DNA of 64,000 bases from assembly GCA_029718625.1 (NCBI GenBank), contig CM056380.1, positions 105,867,948 to 105,931,947 of the forward strand, read 5' to 3'. Origin of the DNA: Synaphobranchus kaupii. Taxonomy: Eukaryota > Chordata > Actinopteri > Anguilliformes > Synaphobranchidae. How positions within the stretch are numbered: the stretch's first letter is position 1; each line of letters begins with the position of its first letter. This document shows, piece by piece, positions 1 through 10,892 of the stretch. The notes under the pieces are model-generated. The model did no database searches. It worked only from the letters and a program-made list of their open reading frames with translations, and had not been told where the DNA came from. Made by a program: the position numbers and the translations under genes.

Positions 1-1
1 T

Positions 2-364
2 ATGATGACTGCTGATCCTGACATTGCGTCCGGTTCCACATCTAGATGTAATGAGTTTGCTACTTTCTTTCAAGAAAAGATATCCAGTATTCGTTCACAA
101 ATCTCCCAGGTCAACGTAACTACAGAATTAGATGATCAATGTAGACAAATTGATGCTGTCATGGATTCATTTGAGCAGATTGACACGCAAGCTTTGAGTG
201 AAATTATCTCTCAAATTAAACCCTCAACCTGCTCACTTGATCCCATCCCCACAAAGTTCTTCAAAAAGGTCTATGATTGTTTACTTGATGATGTTTTGGA
301 AATTGTGAACTGTTCTCTATCAGCTGGCATATTCCCCACCACCTTGAAATCTGCCATTGTGAGA
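2..364 (+). pseudogene. L2 LINE ORF2 fragment: endonuclease-RT linker
   Basis: The open frame includes FATFFQEKISSIR and KPSTCSLDPIPTKFFKK, followed by SLSAGIFPTTLKSAIVRPT. In L2/Jockey-type LINEs this stretch lies between the endonuclease and the first RT block. It stops abruptly at the LTR insertion. The frame continues by chance into the LTR and ends at 445, so the residues after about position 121 are not LINE protein. Upstream parts are beyond the window edge. Confidence 0.75.
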
Positions 365-518
365 CCAACTGTCATGGTTTTGACCCTGTTTCCCTATGCG
401 GTCGTTTTCCTCGGTGGCCACGCGAGGGCGCTGCCCTTTTGGTAGATGCTTGCTCCGCCCTGCTGAGTTGGGGGAGCTTCTGTTAAGCGTTTTCACCTGT
501 TCGTAGTCTCCTGAGAGT

Positions 519-525
519 TATATAA
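519..525 (+). promoter_or_regulatory. Putative LTR TATA box
   Basis: TATATAA sits about 150 bp inside the LTR and is followed by a C/T-rich stretch and a structured region. This placement fits the U3/R boundary of an LTR, which puts the expected transcription start near 550. Inferred from sequence only. Confidence 0.5.
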
Positions 526-1035
526 GCCTACCGTTTCCTTCGTTCGGGGCTTCGACATTAATTGTTAATTGTTTGTTACTGTGGTGTTATTGTTGGCTGT
601 GAGTTCTCGTACCATTTTGGCTACTCGCCTATTGTTAACGTCTCTTTGTTGAGGCAGGGCTTATTTCTTGCTGGCTTGGTGGTTAGTTGTCTCGTAGAAG
701 TTTGGGACCGTAAATCTCTGCTCTATTTCGCCTGTGTGCTTTTTTCTCCGTGTATGGAGATTTGGGCGATGTTCGGAACTGTAGTTCGGTGCATGTCGTC
801 TCATGGGAGATCGGGCGCTTCGCTTCTGCTAGGTTGCTTAGCTTGTAGAAGTGTAGAGTAGCTGTTCTTTGGTCCCTTTCGCCGGTTAATGGTTTCTACT
901 GAGAGTCCTGGCGTTTGCTTCTACTCATTTCCGTGTTACGGTGAGCCAGTGTGTAGCCTTTGGTACGTTTATTCCCTGTTTTGTCTCCTTCTCATGGACT
1001 ACGTTCCCCTTTGTTGTGAGTCTGGGTTTTTTGTT

Positions 1036-1700
1036 ACATATTCCTTTACTGAGAGGCTAGGGCGTGTGTTTAATTATGTTTGCGTGAGTCTTTTGGATAG
1101 TAAAGTTTTGGGACGACGGTGCTCCGTCGGCTCACCTGTAAATGTTTCTCCCTCCTGGGAGATCGGGTGTTTACCCAGGTTTGTTTGCTGCTTTAGACTG
1201 CGCACTTATTAAACTAGCCATGGAACGTTAAATCTCTGTTCCTGTTCGCCTCGTTACATTTCACCTTACTGAGAGGCAGGGCTTGTGCTTGTGTTAGTCA
1301 GTTAGCCGATGGTTTCGGTGCTGCTGTCCTTTCATCTTTTGTGCTTTTTTTCTCCGTGTATGGAGATGTGGGCGATTCGGTTCGGAACTTTAGTTCTGTT
1401 CGCCCTTCGGTGCAATTCGTCTCTTAAAGAGACCGGGCGATGTTGTGGACATGTTTGCGTGTGACTGCGAGCCTTTATGCCTTGGAACATTAATTATCTG
1501 TTCCTTCGCCTCATTACATTTCTCCTGTCTGAGAGGTTAGGGCGTGGCTCTGTTTTAAAGCTTGGTCATTTTGCTGGTAAGGCAATGGGACGACGGTGCC
1601 CCGTCGGCTCACCTGTAAAATGTTTCTCTCTCCTGGGAGATCGGGTGTTTACCCAGGTTTGTTTGCTGCATGTGACTGCTAGCTAATGGAAGTAGCCACG
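1036..1700 (+). repeat. Internal 477-bp duplicated module of the LTR leader, hairpin-rich
   Basis: The block containing GGGACGACGGTG, then a CCGTCGGCTCACC complement, CTCCTGGGAG and GGGTGTTTACCC, occurs at about 1110-1200 and again at about 1587-1680, a 477-bp offset. Each block carries several perfect short stem-loops. A related hairpin, CTCCGTGTATGGAG, recurs at about 746 and 1352. The transcript leader would be a chain of small hairpins. Confidence 0.6.
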
Positions 1701-2084
1701 GAACGTTATCTCTGTTCCTTCGCCTCCCCCTATACCAATAGGTATTAGTTTTCTGTGTTTATTTGCTGTGTGTTTTGTTTGTGCCATTTTGCTACTCGCC
1801 TGTTCTTATGCGTCTCGTTATCGAGACAGGGCGTTTTATTTCTGGCTCTCGTGTGTAAAGTGAGCCGGTCTTTAGCTGTGGTGTGTGTGTGTTCCTTGTC
1901 TTGTCTCCTTCCCTTATCTGCGGGGTATCCCGCCTTCTTCTTCTTCTTCTTCTTCTTCTTCTTCTTCTTCTTCTTTTGGTTTTATGGCGGGTTGCAACCA
2001 TTACTTATAAGGTGCATACCGCCACCTACTGTACCGGAGTATGTAGTATGGTATATTTTCAGAACTACTTTATATCATTAGATT

Positions 2085-2398
2085 AAAAATAAAAATAATA
2101 ATAATTAAATGATATTCAAAATAAATAAATAAAATAATAAATAAAATACAAAATAAAAATAAAATAATAAAATAAAATAAAATAAAATACAAAATAAAAA
2201 TAAAATAATAAAATAAAAAATAAAAATAATATATATATATTTTTTTTTAAATAATAGAAAAATCTTATTTAATCATTTATTTTTTATTTATTTCTAAAAT
2301 ACATTTATTTTAAAAATAAATAAATAAATAAATAATTAAACATTAAATACAATAGAATAAATAAATAATAATAATAAAATAAAAATAAATAAACTCTA
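2085..2398. repeat. A/T-only low-complexity tract, (AATAA)n/(AAATA)n
   Basis: About 310 bp built almost entirely of AAATAA-like words on the + strand, within the 3' UTR of the nested LINE between its stop codon and its conserved 3' end. It is probably a microsatellite expansion. Confidence 0.85.
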
Positions 2399-2415
2399 AA
2401 TCACAGAATCACTTA

Positions 2416-4768
2416 CTAAATTCTATGGTATAATCCTATCTCCTTCAAATATTCTACAACCGCTTTCTGTGTGTCCTGTACCCCATCTCCTGTTGTTCCC
2501 AGAATACCCACAAGATTCCATTCTCTTCCTGCCTTACCTATCTTTTGCGCTAGTCTTATCCTCTCTTCCCTATACTTTCGACATTGCATAAGTACATGTT
2601 CCGCATTCTCTGTCCTTTTACATTCTGAGCATTCATCTGACATACTTTTCCCTATCAAATACAGTGTTTTATTTAATCCTGTGTGGTCAAACCTTAGTCT
2701 AGTTATAATTGTTTCCTCCCTTCTGTTTCCTCTAAACACACCCTGTGCATTGATGGTTTTCTGCACGCTGTAATATTTTCTTCCGCTGTTGTCCCTGTCC
2801 CATCTGTCCTGCCATTTCTTCATTATTTCTTTCTTGAGCATCGCCTTAACTTCTCCTTTACCAAAAGGTACATCTATGATATCTCTCATCCTGGTTGCTT
2901 TTTTGGCTACTTTATCTGCTCCTTCGTTCCCTTTTATGCCTACATGAGCAGGTACCCAACAGAATCGCACTTCCACCCCAAGCCTGTGTGTTCTGAATAA
3001 ACTTTGCTGGATTTCCAGCATTAAATCTTCCCTAGTGGATTTCATATTTTTTATACTGTGGAGTACTGCTACCGAATCAACACACAGCATACCACTCTGT
3101 CTGGTCTCACTTCCTCCACCCACTGTAGGCCTATGATGACCGCCATCATTTCTGCTGTATAAACTGACATCTGATCCGTTATTCTTTTCCCTATACTTAC
3201 ATTCATTGAGGGTATATATATTCCAATGCCTACTTTATCCTTTTCATCTTTGGACCCGTCTGTATACATATCTAGGTAATTATAATAATTGCTTCTTACA
3301 TAATGGCTTGCCATATGTCCTTCCTCACTCTCTTCCCATTCTCTTTTTAATTCCATAATTTTTATGTCTATTTCAGGTCTCGGAAATAGCCAGGGGGGGA
3401 CATTACTAAGAGGGGTAGGGGAGTTGAAACAAATATTTTCCAGTCTGTACTCCTGTGTTTTAGCCTTTGTTACCCAACCAAATCCATTACCTTGGAATCT
3501 GCTGTATTCCCAACATTCCTTTATTACGCTCTTGGTAGAATTTTCATTGCCCCACCCCCGTAGACAGCTCCAATACGTAAGCATGAGTTTATCTCTTCTT
3601 AAATCTAAGGGTACCTCTCCTAGTTCTACCTGGATTGCCTTAGTCGGCGTTGATCTCATTGCTCCAGCGCAAATTCTCAATGCTTTGTTTATTACTCTAT
3701 CAATTTTGTTTAAATGTGTTTTGGCTGCCGCACCATACACAAAACAGCCGTAATCTATTGTCGACCTCATCAGAGCCCTATATATATACATCAGTGCTTG
3801 TTTGTCAGCTCCCCATTCTTGCCCAACTACCGCTCTCAGTAAATTAACAACTTTTTTGTTTCCACCTTCTCCACATGTGTTTTCCATGTACCCTTTTCGT
3901 CTAACCAAATACCCAAGTATTTAAAAAGATCTACTTTTTCCATGGTTTTTCCATATAACTTCAGGCTTTGTTTGTCTATCCCTTTCTTTCTTGTTAAAAG
4001 CATGTAACAGGACTTATTTGTAGAGAGCTTAAAACCCCAATTATATGACCACTGTTCTATTTTTTCTATTGCTTCCTTGATTTTACCTATTACGCTCGGG
4101 GTATCTCGTCCCCTTACCCAGATGGCCCCATCGTCTGCATAAAGAGCTGACTCAATCCTTCTGTCCAAATTCATAAAAATATTGTTAATCATAATATTAA
4201 ATAAAACAGGGCTAATGACACTGCCTTGTGGAATTCCATTAATAATTACATATTCATCAGACAACTCTGATCCCACTTTTACTCTAAATCTTCGTTCAGA
4301 TAGAAAATCTAATACCCAATTATAGAACCTTCCTCTAATTCCCATCCTATTTAATTTAATTAATAACCCTTCCTTCCACATAGAATCATAAGCCTTTTCA
4401 ATATCAAAGAACACAATAGCCATCAGTTCTTTCATTTTAAACGTTTTTTCTATCTCATTATTTACTTTTACGATAGCATCCATTGTTGACCGTCCTTTTC
4501 GAAAACCACTTTGATATGGTGCAAACAATCCTCTCTGTTCTAGAGAGTAATTAATTCTACTAACTAATATCTTCTCCATCCATTTACATAGGTGAGATGT
4601 TAGGGCTATGGGTCTATAGTTACCAGCATTATTCGGGTCCTTGCCAGGTTTATTAAAAGGTAAAATTAGCGCAATCTTCCAACTTTTTGGCATTCTTCCT
4701 TCTTCCCATATTTTATTGAATAGTTGCAAGATTAATTTTAACACTTGTTCCGGTAATTTTCGGAACAT
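2416..4768 (-). pseudogene. I/Nimb LINE reverse transcriptase-RNase H polyprotein, frameshifted
   Basis: Three overlapping open frames (4768-3836, 3908-3069, 3123-2416) read in order as one protein with frameshifts near 3.85 kb and 3.1 kb. The RT shows NYRPIALTSHLCKWMEK, GFRKGRST, GIPQGSVISPVLFN and the catalytic YADD box. RNase H shows YTDGSKD, the glutamate in YTAEMMAV, the aspartate in CVDSVAVL, and WVPAHVGIKGNEGAD, so its acidic set and histidine are all present. A CX2C...HX4C zinc-binding knuckle follows (CSEC to MQC). Only the N-terminal part is absent. It is dead through truncation and frameshifts, but the well-preserved motifs suggest a fairly young insertion. Confidence 0.85.
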
Positions 4769-4865
4769 AGCATAAGCATCCCGCCTTAGTGGCCTAAGGG
4801 CTTAATGAATCCCCTTGCTGCGTTTGGCTCCTCCCACCTCACACGTCACGCCCCATTACACCAAC

Positions 4866-6223
4866 ACTGAAAAAAAAGGCATTTAGACAGCTCTGTGCTC
4901 AGTAATTTCAGGCCTATATCCAACATCCCTTTTTTTAAGTAAAATCCTAGAAAAAATAGTTTTTAGACAACTGAATCAATTCCTGATTAGATACAACACC
5001 CTTGAAAAATACCAATCAGGCTTCCGATCTAACCATAGCACAGAGACTGCCCTGGTAAAGGTTGTAAATGACCTGCGGGTAACCATTGACAGTGGTGGTG
5101 TTGCTGTTCTAGTTTTACTGGACTTGAGTGCTGCGTTTGATACAGTGGATCACAACATTTTAATGCACCGTCTGGAACATTGGGTGGGTCTTTCGGGACC
5201 AGTACTAGAGTGGTTTAAATCTTACCTTACTGGGAGAGGATTTGTTGTTGCACTAGGAGACGCTGTGTCTGACACGGTTAGTATTACATGTGGGTCCCTC
5301 AAGGATCTATTCTTGGGCCTTTACTGTTCTCTTTGTATATGCTACCACTGGGTAACATCATTAGAAAGCATAGTGTCAATTTCCACAGCTATGCTGATGA
5401 CACACAATTGTACATTTCTGTGTTCCCTGGTGATACAAGTCCACTCAGCTCACTGGAGAAGTGTCTGAAAGATATAAAAATGTGGATGTCCCAGAATTTT
5501 CTCCAGTTGAACGATGACAAAACAGAGGCCATTTTGATTGGACCAAGACCTCAAAGAGATGCAATATCAAAAAATCTAGAGCATCTGGGCCTGTGCAGTA
5601 ATCGGGAAGCCAAGAATCTAGGTGTTATTATAGATAATGACCTAACCTTTGAGCCCCATATAAGAAATGTTACTAAAATTGCCTTCTTTCATTTAAGAAA
5701 CATTGCAAAGGTCAGACCTCTCCTCCGACAAGCAGACGCAGAAAAGCTTATGCATGCTTTTATCACAAGTCGCCTTGACTACTGCAATAGCCTTCTCTCT
5801 GGTCTCCCCCAAAAAAGCATTAAAAAACTGCAGTTAGTTCAGAATGCGGCTGCAAGGGTATTGACTGGCACAAAAAAGAGAGACCACATTACCCCCACAC
5901 TCCTTAAACTACACTGGCTACCTGTGCATTTTAGAATAGATTTTAAGGTTCTTCTTCTCGTTTTTAAAACGATAAAAGGTTTAGCACCAACATACTTAGG
6001 TGACTGCATTCAGGAACATGTGCCTAGTAGAACCCTTAGATCCTCCACTGCTTCTCTCTTAGTGATTCCCAAAGTAAACCGTAAGAGAAGCGGTGAGGCG
6101 GCTTTTAGCTTTTATGCCCCTAGGCTTTGGAACGCCTTACCAGGCAATATCAAAGAGGCAGAAACTCTTAACACTTTTAAAAAACTTCTTAAAACACACC
6201 TATTTAAACTTGCCTTTAGTTAG
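4866..6223 (+). pseudogene. L2 LINE reverse transcriptase, C-terminal part, frameshifted
   Basis: It starts with NFRPISNIPF, where an extra T in a T run at about 4930 shifts frame. It continues through YQSGFRSNHSTETAL, LDLSAAFDTVDH, then [12 protein letters not shown] and the catalytic SYADDTQLY. The frame changes at about 5292, where TGTGGG lacks one G relative to the VPQG frame. The remaining 311 codons are open and end with the family's conserved C-terminus ([20 protein letters not shown] then TAG at 6221). Same strand and family as the segment at 2-364. Confidence 0.85.
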
Positions 6224-6421
6224 CTTGCTCTGCCTTTTAATTTTAATTCTAATTTTAATTTAATTTTCTACTGATGTGTGTTTTTTATTATTTTATTACC
6301 ATGTACTAGTCTAATTTATTTATCTTTAAGCTTATTTATCTTTTTAAAGCTGTTTTATCTACTATTATTATTTTATTTTATTTATTTTCTTTCTTTTATT
6401 CTGTATAGTGGGGAGAAAGAA

Positions 6422-6663
6422 GAGACCAGTAGGGCGCTCAATTTAAAAGTTTGACTAGGAACCGACGGGTTTGTCACTCTGCGGAGTGATTCAAACTGTG
6501 GAGGCTGTATGCTGCTCCCACCCATGGGCAAATGAAAATCAAAACGTAGAAAGAGGCCAGTAGGGCGCTCAACTTAAAAGTTTGACTAGGGACCGACGGG
6601 TTCGTCACACTGCGGAGTGATTCAAACTGTGGAGGCTGTATGCTGCTCCCACCCATGGGAAAA
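6422..6663. repeat. 131-bp direct duplication in the L2 3' UTR
   Basis: The block beginning near CCAGTAGGGCGCTCAA and ending CCCACCCATGGG occurs twice, offset by 131 bp, with a handful of substitutions. Together with following sequence to about 6860 it interrupts the T-rich L2 3' UTR, so it is probably a separate insertion. I do not recognise the family. Confidence 0.7.
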
Positions 6664-7031
6664 TATACCTCGAAGGAGGGACAAAAGTCCTGCAACGGAG
6701 CTGGCAGGTATATTATCACCCAGAGAGAGAGGCTGTACGGTGCGTAGCAGATGGCAGGTAGCAGGCTGTTTGTGGTAGGAGTGTTTGTTGGGGAGACACC
6801 AGTGTACAGAGAGACATCAGTGTACAGACACACCAGTGTACAGAAACCGGGGCTATCTATTCATGCACTGTAGCCTTTTATCTGTTTTTATCTTATTTCC
6901 TTTTATATTGTCTCGTAAATGTTCTATTGTCTTTTATGTCTATTTTTCTTCTATTGCTTTTGTTCTGTATTTTGTTTTTTATTGTTGTGAAGCACTTTGG
7001 GCTGCATTTTATGTATGAAAGGTGCTATACA

Positions 7032-7037
7032 AATAAA
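7032..7037 (+). terminator. L2 poly(A) signal AATAAA
   Basis: AATAAA lies just before the (TTA)n tail of the L2 element and forms part of the conserved LINE 3' end. Confidence 0.6.
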
Positions 7038-7065
7038 GTTTATTATTATTATTATTATTATTATT

Positions 7066-7845
7066 GGTTGTGTGTGTGCTAAAAGGTCGTAAATCAGGCC
7101 CTTAGTCTTTTATCCATATATTGTACCAATATCCTCTTGTTTGAGCCATACAGATTATTACGCCATGTTTTATGGCCTTGTGGCTATCTTTGTACAATGG
7201 GGAAAGTACGGTTTGCCAAGGAACATTGTTTCCTGAATGAAATACAGTTTCTGAGCTTTCTCAATGAGGGAGGTTTGACTGTACTTTAGGATATGAGTCA
7301 CATTTACACATGTTCATATACGCACACACGCGCATGCATGTGCACACACACAAACGGAAAACCTTTCCTGGCTGTGTCACTCAGGTATTTACATAGTTTT
7401 TTTCTTATGCCCTGTGGTGGACTTTCCCTTATAGAACAAGACTACCCACGTAGCATTCCACTATCTACATTCACAAAGTCTGCAGATAAGGGATTTGTCA
7501 GGAAAACTGCTGTAAAATTAAGGAATCAAGTTGAGCTCCTAATGTACAATAAGTATGCCGTACATTTTTGCCTGAAGCAAACATGGTTTCAAAATGATTT
7601 ACAACTTTGATTTACCGGCTTGCTTTTACATGTGATTAAAATATTTGAGAGTGTTAGAGGACACGTTAAGCACAGTTCAGATCAACACTGCAAGAGCAGA
7701 TTAGATGAAACTGGAGAGATTTTTTTAAACTATGCAATCTGCAAAACCAAACCACAAACTAACAAAAATGAACTAAATTAGGAAATGAAATGACTGTTTA
7801 CAGTGAATAACAACAACGGCATAACATAACAAAGCATGTCGAGCG
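7066..7845. other. No gene seen; unique-looking DNA with a short CA-rich patch
   Basis: There is a CA/CG alternating patch at 7318-7355. The 105-codon frame through 7293-7610 has no recognisable domain. Nothing else stands out. Confidence 0.5.
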
Positions 7846-8253
7846 AATCTGCCTCGTCTAAACTTTAAAAGCAGCTGTCAGATCTGCCTCGTCTAAACTT
7901 TAAAAGCAGCTGTCAGATCTGCCTTGTCTAAACTTTAAAAGCAGCTGTCAGATCTGCCTCGTCTAAACTTTAAAAGCAGCTGTCAGATCTGCCTCGTCTA
8001 AACTTTAAAAGCAGCTGCCTCGTCTAAACTTTAAAAGCAGCTGTCAGATCTGCCTCGTCTAAACTTTAAAAGCAGCTGTCAGATCTGCCTCGTCTAAACT
8101 TTAAAAGCAGCTGTCAGATCTGCCTCGTCTAAACTTTAAAAGCAGCTGTCAGATCTGCCTCGTCTAAACTTTAAAAGCAGCTGTCATCTGCCTCGTCTAA
8201 ACTTTAAAAGCAGCTGTCATCTGCCTCGTCTAAACTTTAAAAGCAGCTGTCAG
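7846..8253. repeat. 35-bp minisatellite, about 12 copies
   Basis: The unit begins GATCTGCCTCGTCTAAAC and contains CAGCTG. Most copies are identical. One unit near 8015 and two near 8190-8220 carry short deletions at the unit junction. Confidence 0.95.
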
Positions 8254-8529
8254 CAAACATGGTAAAACTAGTTCACCATGAATAGAATTTCTTCTGAAAA
8301 TGTTCTAAAATGGTCTCATTGGTCTCATTAATGCCTGCATTCACATGTTAATGCTTTAGTGTTAGTCTCAACACCATCAAACCTTGCTTACTAGCCTATA
8401 ATATGCCTGCAGATCATGTGACCTTAATGGCCGTCTATCTGACACATAAATCTCAGCTTGTGAAACTCTACAGTCCTGTTGTCTCAGTGCTGCTTACTGT
8501 CTGAACTGGAGCTTCTGCTTTCATTGCAT

Positions 8530-10892
8530 ACTACAGACAACACTGGCTGCACATTGTACTGCATGACTACAGGCAACACTGGCTGCACATTGTACTGCAT
8601 GACTACAGGCAACACTGGCTGCACATTGTACTGCATGACTACAGGCAACACTGGCTGTACATTGTACTGCATGACTACAGGCAACACTGGCTGCACATTG
8701 TACTGCATGACTACAGACAACACTGGCTGCACATTGTACTGCATGACTACAGGCAACACTGGCTGTACATTGTACTGTATGACTACAGACAACACTGGCT
8801 GCACATTGTACTGCATGACTACAGGCAACACTGGCTGTACATTGTACTGTATGACTACAGACAACACTGGCTGCACATTGTACTGTATGACTACAGACAA
8901 CACTGGCTGCACATTGTACTGCATGACAACAGGCAACACTGGCTGTACATTGTACTGTATGACTACAGACAACACTAGCTGCACATTGTACTGCATGACT
9001 ACAGGCAACACTGGCTGTACATTGTACTGCATGACTACAGACAACACTGGCTGTACATTGTACTGTATGACTACAGACAACACTGGCTGCACATTGTACT
9101 GTATGACTACAGGCAACACTGGCTGTACATTGTACTGTATGACTACAGACAACACTGGCTGCACATTGTACTGTATGACTACATACAACACTGGCTGCAC
9201 ATTGTACTGCATGACTACAGGCAACACTGGCTGCACATTGTACTGCATGACTACAGGCAACACTGGCTGTACATTGTACTGTATGACTACAGGCAACACT
9301 GGCTGTACATTGTACTGTATGACTACAGGCAACACTGGCTGCACATTGTACTGCATGACTACAGGCAACACTGGCTGTACATTGTACTGCATGACTACAG
9401 GCAACACTGGCTGCACATTGTACTGCATGACTACAGGCAACACTGGCTGCACATTGTACTGCATGACTACAGGCAACACTGGCTGCACATTGTACTGCAT
9501 GACTACAGGCAACACTGGCTGTACATTGCTGCATGACTACAGGCAACACTGGCTGCACATTGTACTGCATGACTACAGGCAACACTGGCTGCACATTGTA
9601 CTGCATGACTACAGGCAACACTGGCTGCACATTGTACTGCATGACTACAGGCAACACTGGCTGTACATTGTACTGTATGACTACAGGCAACACTGGCTGC
9701 ACATTGTACTGTATGACTACAGGCAACACTGGCTGTACATTGTACTGTATGACTACAGACAACACTAGCTGCACATTGTACTGCATGACTACAGGCAACA
9801 CTGGCTGTACATTGTACTGCATGACTACAGACAACACTGGCTGTACATTGTACTGTATGACTACAGACAACACTGGCTGCACATTGTACTGTATGACTAC
9901 AGGCAACACTGGCTGTACATTGTACTGTATGACTACAGACAACACTGGCTGCACATTGTACTGTATGACTACAGGCAACACTGGCTGCACATTGTACTGC
10001 ATGACTACAGGCAACACTGGCTGCACATTGTACTGTATGACTACAGGCAACACTGGCTGCACATTGTACTGTATGACTACAGGCAACACTGGCTGTACAT
10101 TGTACTGTATGACTACAGACAACACTAGCTGCACATTGTACTGCATGACTACAGGCAACACTGGCTGTACATTGTACTGCATGACTACAGACAACACTGG
10201 CTGTACATTGTACTGTATGACTACAGACAACACTGGCTGCACATTGTACTGTATGACTACAGGCAACACTGGCTGTACATTGTACTGTATGACTACAGAC
10301 AACACTGGCTGCACATTGTACTGCATGACTACAGACAACACTGGCTGCACATTGTACTGCATGACTACAGGCAACACTGGCTGCACATTGTACTGCATGA
10401 CTACAGACAACACTGGCTGCACATTGTACTGCATGACTACAGGCAACACTGGCTGTGCATTGTACTGTATGACTACAGACAACACTGGCTGCACATTGTA
10501 CTGTATGACTACAGGCAACACTGGCTGTACATTGTACTGTATGACTACAGACAACACTGGCTGCACATTGTACTGCATGACTACAGACAACACTGGCTGC
10601 ACATTGTACTGCATGACTACAGGCAACACTGGCTGCACATTGTACTGCATGACTACAGGCAACACTGGCTGCACATTGTACTGTATGACTACAGGCAACA
10701 CTGGCTGCACATTGTTCTGCATGACTACAGGCAACACTGGCTGCACATTGTACTGCATGACTACAGGCAACACTGGCTGTACATTGTACTGTATGACTAC
10801 AGGCAACACTGGCTGTACATTGTACTGTATGACTACAGGCAACACTGGCTGCACATTGTACTGTATGACTACAGGCAACACTGGCTGCACAT
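8530..10892. repeat. 36-bp minisatellite, about 65 copies, with a 360-bp higher-order repeat
   Basis: The unit begins CAACACTGGCTGCACATTGT and contains CTGCATGACTACAGG. Variation is confined to a few sites (GGC/GAC, TGC/TGT, GCAT/GTAT). A 2-bp deletion at about 9529 shifts phase. The rare CTAGCT variant occurs at 8975, 9765 and 10125. The last two start a stretch of about 200 bp or more that is identical at a 360-bp offset, which is ten units. Because 36 is divisible by 3, long frames run through it on both strands; these are not genes. Confidence 0.95.

Larger units (their letters stand above)
1937..4777 (-). mobile_element. I/Nimb-type LINE with RNase H, 5'-truncated
   Basis: The element is flanked by a perfect 10-bp duplication, ATCCCGCCTT, at 1927-1936 and 4778-4787. 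On the minus strand it runs from inside the RT domain (4777) through RNase H to a 3' end with CCGCCATAAAACC followed by (GAA)n, seen as (CTT)n on the + strand at 1937-1974. The endonuclease and the N-terminal RT blocks are missing, the usual result of incomplete reverse transcription. The RNase H domain puts it in the I superfamily; fish Nimb elements are the closest family I know. Confidence 0.8.
370..4860 (+). mobile_element. Solo LTR of an LTR retrotransposon, interrupted by a Nimb-type LINE
   Basis: The element starts TGTCATGG and ends CCATTACA, so it has TG...CA ends with an 8-bp imperfect inverted repeat, and it is flanked by CCAAC duplications. Without the nested LINE (1937-4777 plus one target copy) it is about 1.64 kb. 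A TATA box at 519-525 gives the orientation. There is no gag-pol coding, no primer-binding site and no second LTR, so it is best read as a solo LTR left by recombination. The family is unknown; Ty3/Gypsy or BEL would fit a 5-bp duplication. Its length and its many short hairpins are unusual. Confidence 0.7.
365..4865 (+). repeat. 5-bp target-site duplication CCAAC flanking the LTR
   Basis: CCAAC occurs at 365-369 immediately before TGTCATGG and again at 4861-4865 immediately after CCATTACA. Removing the insert and one CCAAC brings the L2 reading back near frame (RPT then LKK). A 5-bp duplication fits LTR-retrotransposon integration. Confidence 0.75.
1..7065 (+). mobile_element. L2-clade non-LTR retrotransposon (LINE), broken and interrupted
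   Basis: Two coding segments on the same strand, 1-364 and about 4866-6223, read as consecutive parts of one fish L2-type polyprotein. The first ends in the endonuclease-RT linker and the second begins at the first RT motif. The 3' UTR runs to a tail at 7000-7065 with GAAGCACTTTGGGCTGC, an AATAAA at 7032-7037 and a (TTA)n end, which is how fish L2 elements terminate. A solo LTR (370-4860) splits the coding region, and a 131-bp tandem duplication lies in the 3' UTR. The 5' end is outside the window. Frameshifts make it inactive. Confidence 0.85.

Noticed and set aside
1755..2086. Frames with Phe, Leu or Arg runs around 1937-1974
   Set aside because: They come from the (CTT)n tail of the nested LINE.
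370..4860. A complete endogenous retrovirus or provirus
   Set aside because: There is no second LTR, primer-binding site, gag, pol or env. The only coding inside is a nested LINE on the opposite strand.
7846..8253. CRISPR-like array of 35-bp repeats
   Set aside because: Units are directly adjacent without unique spacers, and the sequence is vertebrate. The same applies to every other tandem array here.
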